Assembly (NCBI GenBank): GCA_026400755.1 | Contig: JAPLOM010000006.1 | Location: 1 to 32,795 of the forward strand | From: Alphaproteobacteria bacterium | GTDB lineage: Bacteria > Pseudomonadota > Alphaproteobacteria > CADEGL01 | Direction of reading: 5' to 3' | Length of the DNA stretch: 32,795 nt | Shown here: positions 9,188 through 16,076 of the stretch, piece by piece | Position numbering within the stretch: position 1 is the stretch's first letter | Layout of the letters: each line of letters opens with the position of its first letter | Notes under the pieces: generated by a model | What the model saw: only the letters and a program-made list of their open reading frames with translations | Told to the model about the DNA's origin: nothing | The model's database searches: none | Translations under genes and position numbers: made by a program

Positions 9188-10139
9188 GCCGGGACGCGAC
9201 CGGCTTCGTCTGGAAACCGACCGGCTGACGCTCCGGCGGCCCACAGCCGCCGACGCTCCGGTGATCGAGCGCTTGGCGGGCGAGGCCGACGTCGCGCGCC
9301 ACACGGCGAACATTCCCCACCCCTATCCGCCCGGCGCCGCGGCCGCGTGGCTGGCGGGCCTGTCCGACGAGAGCGAGATCGTCTGGGCCATCGAGCGGCG
9401 CGAGGGCGGTGAATTCTTGGGTTGTATCGGCCTCAGGCCAGACCCCGACGCGGGGCGCGGCGTGCCGGGCTATTGGATCGGCAAGCCCTATTGGGGCCAG
9501 GGTTACGCGACCGAGGCGTTGCGCGCGGTCGTGGCCTACGCGTTCGACACGCGCCGCTTCGACCGGCTCGACTGCTCGGCGGCTATCGGCAATGCCGCTT
9601 CCGCCCGCGTGCAGGAGAAGCTGGGGTTCGTCTCGACCGGCCGCGCGATGGAGCCCGCGCCCGCGCGGGGCGACGCGATGGAGGTCGAGACGCGCAGCCT
9701 TGCGCGCACGGATTGGGAGGCCGCGCGCCGCGCCGCCAACGTGCCGACCGTCTTGGTCGCTGCCGCGGCGCTGGTCGACGCCGACGGGCGCGTGCTCTTA
9801 GCCGAACGGCCACGGGGCAAGCCCATGTCGGGTCTATGGGAGTTTCCGGGCGGCAAGGTGAATGTGGGCGAAACACCCGAAGCTGCGCTGATCCGCGAGC
9901 TGGAGGAGGAGCTGGGTATCGACGTGTCGGAACGCTGCCTGGCGCCGCTCACCTTCGCCTCGCACCGCTATGAGCGCTTCCACCTCTTCATGCCGCTCTA
10001 TGTCTGCCGTGTGTGGGACGGACGGGTCGAGGCGCGCGAGGGGCAGAAACTTGCCTGGGTGCGCGTCGAGGCGCTCGATACCTATCCAATGCCGCCGGCC
10101 GATGTGCCGCTGATCGCGACGCTGAAGGACATCCTGTAG
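9168..10139 (+). CDS. GNAT N-acetyltransferase fused to a Nudix (MutT-type) hydrolase
   Basis: A two-domain protein of 323 aa. Residues about 11-180 are a RimJ/RimL-type GNAT domain: LETDRLTLRRPTAADAP at the start, GYWIGKPYWGQGYATEAL (residues 101-118) as the acetyl-CoA pyrophosphate loop, and NAASARVQEKLGF. Residues about 192-323 are a MutT-like Nudix domain starting PTVLVAAAALVDADGRVLL, with a complete Nudix box G229-x5-E235-x7-R243-E-x2-E-E-x-G (REL-EEELGI). The MutT half probably hydrolyses oxidised or non-canonical dNTPs; the GNAT substrate is unknown. Such fusions next to argJ are known in alphaproteobacteria. The ATG at 9168 overlaps argJ by 20 bases and precedes the GNAT core by only a few residues. 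It ends 1 base from the convergent methyltransferase gene. Confidence 0.88.
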   Translation: MPITGAEPGRDRLRLETDRLTLRRPTAADAPVIERLAGEADVARHTANIPHPYPPGAAAAWLAGLSDESEIVWAIERREGGEFLGCIGLRPDPDAGRGVPGYWIGKPYWGQGYATEALRAVVAYAFDTRRFDRLDCSAAIGNAASARVQEKLGFVSTGRAMEPAPARGDAMEVETRSLARTDWEAARRAANVPTVLVAAAALVDADGRVLLAERPRGKPMSGLWEFPGGKVNVGETPEAALIRELEEELGIDVSERCLAPLTFASHRYERFHLFMPLYVCRVWDGRVEAREGQKLAWVRVEALDTYPMPPADVPLIATLKDIL

Positions 10140-10140
10140 T

Positions 10141-11064
10141 TCATTCGCCTTTCCGGCGCGTTGGCGTCGTTCCGACACCGGTGCCGACTTCACGGGCGTC
10201 CAACGCGTCGGCCAGGCGCGCCGTGGCGCTGCCGGGCCGCAGGGCCTTGGGTTGTGACGAAGCGGGCGCCCAAGCCGTGACGAAGAGGACGCGGAACGTC
10301 GCCGGGATCCGCCCGTCGGCGCCGCCATGGCGGTCGCGATAAATCTGGGCCGCGCGGCCCAGTGTGGCGCGGCGCAGGAAGCCGCTTCGGCGCGCTTTCA
10401 CGGCATTGGTCTCGCCCATGCCGCGCAAATCCTTCATCAGGGCCAAGGCGTCGGGGAACGTGACCGTGATCGTGTCCACGTCCACGACCGGCAGCGCGAA
10501 GCCCGCGCGCTGCAGCAAGGCGCCGATGTCGCGCACATCGGCGAAGGGCGAGACGCGTGGGCTGACGCCGCCTTCTTCTTCCATCTCGGCGTCCATCAGC
10601 GCCTCGCGCAACTCGGCCAGGGTGCCACCGCCGAAAAGAGCGGCCAGGAACAGCCCGTCGGGCTTGAGCGCGCGCTGCGCTTGCGCCAAGGCGCCGGGCA
10701 GATCGTTGACCCAATGGAGCGCGAGCGAGCTGGCGATAAGGTCGAAGGCGCCATCGCGGAACGGCAGCGTCTCTTCATCGGCAACGACGGTGAGCGCGCC
10801 CGCGCTGTGCACGGCGGATTCCGACAGACCCATATGGAAGAGGGTCTCGATTCCGGCGCGTGTCGCGATCGCGGCTGTCAGCGCACCGCCCCGGCGGCCC
10901 AATTCCAACGCCACGGGAAAACGGCGGCGCATATCGTCCAGCCGTTCCGCCAGCCGCTCTGCCACCTCGCGGAACAGAAAATCGTGCGCGGCCCAATCCG
11001 CGGCCGCTCGTTCACGGCGCAGGCGCACCAAGCGCCGGTCGAAGACGTCCATGCCGTCAACCAT
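10141..11064 (-). CDS. SAM methyltransferase-fold protein, NDUFAF5/complex-I-assembly type
   Basis: About 307 aa. The start (MDVFDRRLVRLRRERAA), HDFLFREVAERLAERL, the ADEETLPFRDGAFDLIASSLALHWVNDLPGAL block and the SPFADVRDIGALLQRAGF segment are those of the bacterial relatives of NDUFAF5, which in mitochondria modifies an arginine of a complex I subunit. Motif I is degenerate (ALELGRRGGALTAAI instead of D/E-x-G-x-G-x-G), a feature often seen in this group. In many alphaproteobacteria this gene is divergent from comF, as it is here. Two starts are possible, ATG at 11064 or 11052; neither has a strong ribosome site. The C-terminus is Arg/Gly/Thr-rich and probably disordered. A role in complex I assembly is inference from family membership; it could equally be described only as a class I methyltransferase. 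Confidence 0.8.
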   Translation of the reverse strand: MVDGMDVFDRRLVRLRRERAAADWAAHDFLFREVAERLAERLDDMRRRFPVALELGRRGGALTAAIATRAGIETLFHMGLSESAVHSAGALTVVADEETLPFRDGAFDLIASSLALHWVNDLPGALAQAQRALKPDGLFLAALFGGGTLAELREALMDAEMEEEGGVSPRVSPFADVRDIGALLQRAGFALPVVDVDTITVTFPDALALMKDLRGMGETNAVKARRSGFLRRATLGRAAQIYRDRHGGADGRIPATFRVLFVTAWAPASSQPKALRPGSATARLADALDAREVGTGVGTTPTRRKGE

Positions 11065-11131
11065 GGCCGGATATATGCCATTCCCGCCGCGCGATTGACA
11101 GGCGGCGGCCGAACGGCGTGAGATTCGATCC

Positions 11132-11890
11132 ATGGCGATGCCCGCGAACGTCCCGGCTTCCGTGCGGAAATTCGGCACTGCCGCGTTGGACCTGCTTCTG
11201 CCGTCGCAATGCCTGTCCTGCCGCCAGGTCGTGGCCGCGCCGGGCACGCTGTGCGGTGCATGCTTCGCCAAAGTCCGCTTCCTGTCGGCGCCGTGCTGCG
11301 CGGCGTGCGGCACGCCGTTCGAGTTCGACCCCGGTGGCACGGATGCGTTGTGCGGAACCTGCATCCGTGCACGTCCGTCCTACGACCGGGCGCGCGCCGT
11401 GTTCCGCTACGACGATTCCAGCCGGAGCCTGATCCTGGCCTTCAAGCACGGCGACCGCATCGACGCGGCGCCCGCCTATGCGCGCTGGCTCGCGCGGGCG
11501 GGCGATGCGCTGATCGCGGACGCCGATCTGATCGCCCCCGTGCCGCTCCATTGGACCCGCCTGTTTCATCGCCGCTACAACCAATCGGCCTTGCTCGCGA
11601 ACGCGCTGGCGCGGCTTTCCGGCCGCGCGGCGGCGCCCGATCTTTTGCGCCGGCGGCGGCGCACCCCGTCGCAAGGCGGCCTGGATCGCGCCGAACGAGT
11701 CCGCAACGTGCGCGGCGCCTTTGCGGTGCGCCCGGCGTCTCGCGCAACGGTCGCGGGCAAGCGTATCCTTCTCGTCGACGACGTACTGACCACGGGCGCC
11801 ACGGTCGAGGCCTGCGCCGCGGTTCTTCTCAAGGCGGGCGCTTCGGCGGTGGATGTTCTGACGCTGGCCCGGGTCGTCCGGGATGGGTGA
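11132..11890 (+). CDS. comF: ComF family protein (zinc finger plus phosphoribosyltransferase domain)
   Basis: ComF-family protein of 252 aa. The N-terminus has a Cys-rich zinc ribbon (C27-C30, C41-C44, with more Cys at 55, 56, 59, 74 and 77). The C-terminal half is a PRTase-fold domain with the PRPP-binding RILLVDDVLTTGATVEAC motif. In naturally competent bacteria ComF is a cytosolic protein needed for incoming single-stranded DNA; in most alphaproteobacteria its role is unproven. ATG 11132 or the ATG two codons later could start it. It is divergent from the methyltransferase at 11064, leaving 67 bases for both promoters. The next gene follows after 13 bases with a strong ribosome site. Confidence 0.9.
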   Translation: MAMPANVPASVRKFGTAALDLLLPSQCLSCRQVVAAPGTLCGACFAKVRFLSAPCCAACGTPFEFDPGGTDALCGTCIRARPSYDRARAVFRYDDSSRSLILAFKHGDRIDAAPAYARWLARAGDALIADADLIAPVPLHWTRLFHRRYNQSALLANALARLSGRAAAPDLLRRRRRTPSQGGLDRAERVRNVRGAFAVRPASRATVAGKRILLVDDVLTTGATVEACAAVLLKAGASAVDVLTLARVVRDG

Positions 11891-11903
11891 GGGAGGGAAT
11901 GCA

Positions 11904-12254
11904 ATGACGAAGCCCAAGGCCGCCGATTGGCGGTTCGCACTGGACAAGGCGCGCAAGACGCCGCTGCAGAAAGGCCGTCAATCGGCCCTGATCTTCAGCC
12001 ACGGTACGCTGGAGGTTCGCCACTACGCTCCGCGCGGCGTGGACGCGCAGACGCCCCATGATTTGGACGAGATCTATATCGTCGAGCGGGGCACGGGCTG
12101 GTTCGAGGTGGCCGGCGACAAGACGCGCTTCGGCCCCGACGACGTGCTGTTCGTGCCCGCGGGCGTCCAGCACCGTTTCGTGGATTTCTCCGACGATTTC
12201 GAGACCTGGGTGGTGTTTTACGGCCCCAAGGGCGGCGAGGCCCCAAAGGCCTGA
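11904..12254 (+). CDS. Small cupin-domain protein
   Basis: A single-domain cupin of 116 aa. It shows the two cupin halves: metal-motif-like H59-D-x-D-E-x-Y-x-V-x-x-G-x-G (PHDLDEIYIVERGTGWFEV, from residue about 58) and a second half with GPDDVLFVPAGVQHRF, containing the second His. The normal first motif G-x5-H-x-H is altered to a single His followed by Asp and Glu (HDLDEIY), so metal binding, if any, is non-standard. The ATG at 11904 is chosen over 11883 because a GGGAGGG ribosome site lies about 7 bases upstream of it. It sits between comF and grxC, where alphaproteobacterial clusters often have no gene or a different small gene. The substrate is unknown. Confidence 0.85.
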   Translation: MTKPKAADWRFALDKARKTPLQKGRQSALIFSHGTLEVRHYAPRGVDAQTPHDLDEIYIVERGTGWFEVAGDKTRFGPDDVLFVPAGVQHRFVDFSDDFETWVVFYGPKGGEAPKA

Positions 12255-12279
12255 CGCCCATCGTCCGGAGCCGAACGGG

Positions 12280-12288
12280 TGCTATATT
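12280..12288 (+). promoter_or_regulatory. Candidate extended -10 promoter before grxC
   Basis: TG-C-TATATT (12280-12288) lies 30 bases before the grxC ATG in a locally AT-rich stretch. No convincing -35 is found 17 bases upstream, so it would act as an extended -10 promoter for the grxC-amidase pair. Confidence 0.3.
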
Positions 12289-12318
12289 AGAGCTAGGTTC
12301 AACACCGAAGATTCAGCC

Positions 12319-12582
12319 ATGGCCCGCGTCGAGATCTACACCACCATGATGTGCCCGTACTGTTACCGGGCGAAGATCCTTCTGCAGTCGAAGAACGTCG
12401 AATTCGAAGAGATCGACGTGACCTACGATCCGGAAGGCCGCAAGAAGATGACCGAGCGCGCCAGCGGCAGCCGGACGGTGCCGCAGATCTTCATCGACGG
12501 AAAACACGTGGGCGGGTCGGACGAGCTGGCCGCCCTCGAGCGCGAGGGCAAGCTGGACCCGCTTTTGGGCATCGCCGCATGA
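12319..12582 (+). CDS. grxC: Glutaredoxin 3
   Basis: A dithiol glutaredoxin of 87 aa, the standard length. The active site C12-P-Y-C15 is followed by the GSH-binding TVPQIFIDGKHVGGSDEL segment with the cis-Pro. It reduces protein disulfides and glutathione mixed disulfides in the cytoplasm. Its TGA overlaps the ATG of the amidase gene (ATGA, 12579-12582), so the two are translationally coupled. This fits shared glutathione chemistry. Confidence 0.95.
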   Translation: MARVEIYTTMMCPYCYRAKILLQSKNVEFEEIDVTYDPEGRKKMTERASGSRTVPQIFIDGKHVGGSDELAALEREGKLDPLLGIAA

Positions 12583-13442
12583 CGAGCTTCACCGTCGCCT
12601 GCGTGCAGACCAACACCGGCTTGGAGATGGAGCCGGCCATCGCCGCCCTGCGGCCGATGGTGATGCGCGCGCGGGATATGGGCGCCGATTTCATCACCAC
12701 GCCCGAGAACGTCACGCTGGTCGACCGCAGCCGCAAGCGCATGCTGACCAAGGTGCGGACGGAGGCCGAGCATCCGGCCATCCCGGCTTTCCAGGAGATG
12801 GCGCGAGAGACGGGCGCGTGGCTGCTCGCGGGTTCGCTCACCATCAAGCTCGACGAGGAGCATGTCGCGAACCGCTCCTATCTATTCGATGCACAAGGTT
12901 CCGTCGTCGCGCGCTATGACAAGATCCACATGTTCGACGTCGATCTGAAGGGTGGCGACAGCTACCGAGAATCGGCGACCGTGCGTTCGGGTGGCGAGGC
13001 CGTGATCGCGCCGACGCCCTGGGGCTTGCTGGGCATGACGGTTTGCTACGATCTGCGCTTCGCCGCGCTCTACCGGGCCCTCGCCCATGCGGGCGCCAGT
13101 TTCCTGACCGTGCCGGCCGCCTTCACCGCCTTTACGGGCAAGGCGCATTGGCACGTGCTGTTGCGCGCGCGGGCAATCGAGACGGGCTGCTTCGTCATCG
13201 CACCGGCGCAGGTCGGCACCCACGAGGACGGGCGCGAGACCTATGGCCACTCGCTGGTCGTGGCCCCCTGGGGCGAGGTTCTTTTGGACGGCGGCGACCA
13301 GGTTGGCGTCACCACAGCCGTCATCGACACGGCGCGCGTCGAGGAGGCGCGGGGCATGGTGCCCGCGCTCACCCATGATCGTCCGTTCAAAGCGCCCCGC
13401 CCCGCGACCGTGGACGGCAAGGCCCGCGCCGCGGGCGACTGA
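12579..13442 (+). CDS. Nit1/Nit2-type carbon-nitrogen hydrolase (amidase)
   Basis: A 287-aa nitrilase-superfamily amidase with the catalytic triad E43 (TTPENVTLV), K115 (ARYDKIHMFDVDL) and C156 (GMTVCYDLRF). The sequence pattern places it with the Nit1/Nit2 branch. Members of this branch hydrolyse deaminated glutathione or alpha-ketoglutaramate, which are repair products of transaminase side reactions. Coupling to grxC by a 4-base ATGA overlap supports a link to glutathione. The C-terminus (DRPFKAPRPATVDGKARAAGD) is a short disordered tail. In many alphaproteobacteria the next gene is DUF1178; here that gene is 4.5 kb further on. The deaminated-glutathione substrate is inferred from family and context only. 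Confidence 0.92.
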   Translation: MTSFTVACVQTNTGLEMEPAIAALRPMVMRARDMGADFITTPENVTLVDRSRKRMLTKVRTEAEHPAIPAFQEMARETGAWLLAGSLTIKLDEEHVANRSYLFDAQGSVVARYDKIHMFDVDLKGGDSYRESATVRSGGEAVIAPTPWGLLGMTVCYDLRFAALYRALAHAGASFLTVPAAFTAFTGKAHWHVLLRARAIETGCFVIAPAQVGTHEDGRETYGHSLVVAPWGEVLLDGGDQVGVTTAVIDTARVEEARGMVPALTHDRPFKAPRPATVDGKARAAGD

Positions 13443-13505
13443 TCCAGCCCGATCCAACGCCTCTTTAATCGCTGCGCCCGAAAATGCCGTGTCGCATTCA
13501 GAACA

Positions 13506-13557
13506 TGGGATTAGTCCCAAATAGTGCTTGACGTCACCCCCAGTGCGAATGCATGAT
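13506..13557 (+). promoter_or_regulatory. Candidate promoter with upstream inverted repeat for the lysozyme-like gene
   Basis: TTGACG at 13528-13533 and CATGAT at 13552-13557 with an 18-base spacer form a weak sigma70-type promoter about 30 bases before the ATG at 13587. Just upstream, TGGGA-TTAG-TCCCA (13506-13519) is a perfect 5-base inverted repeat that could be an operator. The whole 13443-13586 gap is AT-richer than its surroundings. Confidence 0.3.
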
Positions 13558-13586
13558 GTTCCCTAAATGTTCTTATCTATGGGAAA

Positions 13587-14408
13587 ATGACGATGTCTTT
13601 CTTGCAGCCATTCTCGAACGGTTTGCCGCCACCAGCTCCGAAAAGTGCCGGCGCGCGCGAGGGTGACCCGCCGGCAGGCAACGATCCGAAGGTTCCTTCG
13701 GACCCCGGGAACGATCCGAGAGGGGCATGGCTCATGGCGGCCGCATCGCAAGAACAGCGGCGACAGGCGGCTCGACCGAATCCGCCAAGCGGTAACGCGG
13801 CGGCTGGCAAGCCGCCATTGCGCTTCTGGACCACGGACGTGAACCGGCACTACTTGGAAGCCATCGCCGAGCGCGAGAGCCGGGGAAATTCGGATCACGG
13901 TTATGGCGCGCGTAATGGTGATGCGTTGGGCCGGTATCAGTTTCTGCCCGCAGCGCTCGTCGACGCGAAATGGTTCGAGCCCGGCCCGGATGGCGGGCTT
14001 GTTCCGACCGAGCGCGCCGCCGCATTCGGCGTCCAAAGCCTGGAGGATTGGCGGCGCAACGCGCCGGCCCAAGAAGAGGCCATGCGCGATTTCTCCCGAC
14101 GCAACGAGGAGCAGGCGACCGAGCGGAAACTGTGGGACCGCTTGGGTCTCGTCTATCAGGGCAGGGAAGGGCAGATCGCCATAACGCCCGCCGGTATCGC
14201 CGCCGCGGCCCATCGGCAGGGCGCGCCAGCGACGAGAAAATATTTTGACAAGCTGGCGGCAAACGGCTGGGACAGTAAAAGCGCGGATCTGAACAAAGAG
14301 GACTTGCGAGTCGAAACGCGCCTGCGGGAATTCCAAGCCGTGCCCTACACGCCCTATACCCAACGCGTTCGAGATCGCCTGCGGACCGATCCAGAGAACG
14401 ATCGATGA
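13587..14408 (+). CDS. Lysozyme-like-fold protein, putative peptidoglycan hydrolase (possible effector)
   Basis: 273 aa. Residues 1-80 are Pro/Ala/Gly/Asn-rich, with no signal peptide or membrane segment. Residues about 86-240 look like a lysozyme/lytic-transglycosylase-type domain: YLEAIAERESRGN, with E97 as candidate catalytic Glu (compare the ESGG motif), then GRYQF at 115-119 followed by PAAL, and a late helix TPAGIAAAAHRQGAPATRKYF resembling the AAAH segment of phage-type muramidases. This assignment is by motif and is moderate. The lack of a signal peptide means that if it acts on peptidoglycan it must be exported by another route (a contact-dependent secretion system or lysis). Its TGA overlaps the next ATG (ATGA, 14405-14408). 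ATG 13587 or 13593 may start it. GC is lower than in neighbours, and it lies where a conserved gene block is interrupted. Confidence 0.65.
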   Translation: MTMSFLQPFSNGLPPPAPKSAGAREGDPPAGNDPKVPSDPGNDPRGAWLMAAASQEQRRQAARPNPPSGNAAAGKPPLRFWTTDVNRHYLEAIAERESRGNSDHGYGARNGDALGRYQFLPAALVDAKWFEPGPDGGLVPTERAAAFGVQSLEDWRRNAPAQEEAMRDFSRRNEEQATERKLWDRLGLVYQGREGQIAITPAGIAAAAHRQGAPATRKYFDKLAANGWDSKSADLNKEDLRVETRLREFQAVPYTPYTQRVRDRLRTDPENDR

Positions 14409-15022
14409 TTCGGCCGATACGTTTCGATGCCGGTCGTGTGGTGGTTTGGCCCTTAGTTGTCCTCGTCGCCCTTGTGCTGCTGGCCGCCTCTGTGTTGAGG
14501 ACACAGATCCCGAAAGAAGAAACTCTCGATTTCCGGCCGATCCGAAAGGACAAGATTTTGTTCGCGTTTGGGCAACGTTATCTTCAGCACGAAATCGACA
14601 ACAGCTATGCCCTGTACGAGCATCTTTTTAGAGGCAAATCCGACGCCCAAATCATTAGAGAGAATACGAGTTACATCAGAGTCGATTTGAATCAGGACGG
14701 CGTACCCGAAATTTTCTTGCAACTAGGATTAGGAGCGTTCTGCGGTACGGACGGATGCGAAACGATCCTTCTACAACGTCGGAACGGGGTGTGGCAGGAA
14801 GTCTACAACCTGCAAACCCACCGGCTAGTCCTGCTCGACGAATGGGATGGTCCATACCGCCGTGTCCAATTCCTGAAGGGTTATCTTACGCAAGACTACC
14901 CCACGCGCCTTATCTTGCGCTGGGACGGCGACCATCCCTGGACGGAAGAGCGTGATATGGACGGCAACACGGTCGAGGAGTACGAGCGCTACCCCCAGCC
15001 GCAGCCTACGCCCCAGGAATGA
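14405..15022 (+). CDS. Membrane-anchored periplasmic protein, possible immunity partner of the upstream hydrolase
   Basis: 205 aa, unrecognised. A short basic N-terminus (MIRPIRFDAGR) is followed by one strong membrane segment (residues about 12-31), then a soluble domain expected in the periplasm. The domain contains D-x-N-x-D-G-x-x-E (DLNQDGVPE, residues 94-102), a calcium-loop-like motif of FG-GAP/VCBS type, and a nearby Cys pair C113-GTDG-C118 that could form a disulfide. The end is Pro/Gln-rich. Translation is coupled to the lysozyme-like gene by a 4-base overlap. An N-terminal anchor with a periplasmic disulfide domain, coupled to a putative cell-wall hydrolase, is the architecture expected of an immunity protein; a regulatory or lysis role is also possible. 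The codons are notably AT-richer than in housekeeping neighbours. The 3' end overlaps the convergent oxidoreductase gene by 17 bases. Confidence 0.7.
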   Translation: MIRPIRFDAGRVVVWPLVVLVALVLLAASVLRTQIPKEETLDFRPIRKDKILFAFGQRYLQHEIDNSYALYEHLFRGKSDAQIIRENTSYIRVDLNQDGVPEIFLQLGLGAFCGTDGCETILLQRRNGVWQEVYNLQTHRLVLLDEWDGPYRRVQFLKGYLTQDYPTRLILRWDGDHPWTEERDMDGNTVEEYERYPQPQPTPQE

Positions 15023-16076
15023 CCACGATGTTTCCGAAGAAGCCCTTCGAGACGAACAGCTCCTGCGCCTCGCGAAACTTGGCTAGCGGATAGGTCTTGG
15101 CCAAAAGCGGTTTGAGCTTTCCCGCGCGGATGTGGCTGAGCATGGCCTCGAAATGCTTTGGGTAGCCGACGGATACGCCGTAGAGCGTAAGCTTCTTCAG
15201 ATACATGGTCCGCAGATCGAACGGCACGACCGGCCCGCCGATGGCGCCCGCCGTGACGTAGCGCCCGCCCGCCCGCAGCAGCGCCAGAAGATCGCGGAAC
15301 GCCGCTCCGCCCACCACGTCGGCGGCCACGTCGACCACGCGGCCCTTCAGCGCGGCGGCGGCTTGTTCGTAAAGATCGCCCTGGTCGCGCAGCACGACGT
15401 GCCGTGACCCCAGCTTGGCCACGTCGCCGCGCCAACGCGCGCTGGTGATTGCCAGCGTCTCGGCGCCGCGCGCGTGCGCGAGTTGGACGATGGCCGAACC
15501 CGCGCCGCCCGAACTGCCGGTGACGACCACCATCTCGCCGGCTTTCACGCCCGCCGCGTCCAGCATGTGCTCCCCCGTGATATAGGCGCAGGGAAAGGTC
15601 GCCAGCTCCGCGTCGGACAGCGGGATATCGTCCACCTTGTAGGCGTTCGTGGCGGGCACCGTCGTGTACTCGGCGTAGCCGCCGTCGCGGCTGGTTCCCA
15701 GCGAGCCCGCGAAGCCGAGATTCACGGCGGGATCGCCGTACATCATGAAGTTGCACAGGATGCGTTCGCCGACGCGTGCGGGATCGACGCCCGCGCCCAC
15801 GGCGACGATGCGCCCGACCACGTCGCAGCCCTGCGTGCGCGGCCAACGCCCTTCGGTGCGGCCCACGCCGGTGCGCGCCTCGGGGTCACGGTCGGTGCCG
15901 TAGCGCGCCTCGCGATTCCACACATCGGTGTTGTTCAGGCCGCAGGCCAGGACGCGCAGCAGCACCTCGCCCGGCGCAGGTGCGGGCACCGGCACGTCGG
16001 TATAATCCAGCATCTCGAAGCCGCCATGACCACGGGTGACGACCGCCTTCATGGCGGCAGGGATTTTCTCGGTCAT
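15006..16076 (-). CDS. MDR-superfamily (non-zinc) alcohol dehydrogenase/quinone oxidoreductase-like protein
   Basis: 356 aa. It has a GroES-like N-terminal domain (residues about 1-160) and a Rossmann domain with VVVTGSSGGAGSAIVQLA as the NAD(P)H motif. At the position where zinc alcohol dehydrogenases have CH-T-D, this protein has C45-GLNNTD51 with Asn replacing the catalytic zinc Cys, and QGCD replaces the GHE region. It should therefore be a zinc-independent reductase or oxidoreductase. The loop AVNLGFAGSLGTSRDGGYAEY is typical of the alcohol-dehydrogenase-family proteins of this branch. Its ATG overlaps the TGA of the upstream dehydratase (minus strand, 16076-16073), so the two are translationally coupled. 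The substrate is unknown. Confidence 0.88.
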   Translation of the reverse strand: MTEKIPAAMKAVVTRGHGGFEMLDYTDVPVPAPAPGEVLLRVLACGLNNTDVWNREARYGTDRDPEARTGVGRTEGRWPRTQGCDVVGRIVAVGAGVDPARVGERILCNFMMYGDPAVNLGFAGSLGTSRDGGYAEYTTVPATNAYKVDDIPLSDAELATFPCAYITGEHMLDAAGVKAGEMVVVTGSSGGAGSAIVQLAHARGAETLAITSARWRGDVAKLGSRHVVLRDQGDLYEQAAAALKGRVVDVAADVVGGAAFRDLLALLRAGGRYVTAGAIGGPVVPFDLRTMYLKKLTLYGVSVGYPKHFEAMLSHIRAGKLKPLLAKTYPLAKFREAQELFVSKGFFGNIVVIPGA

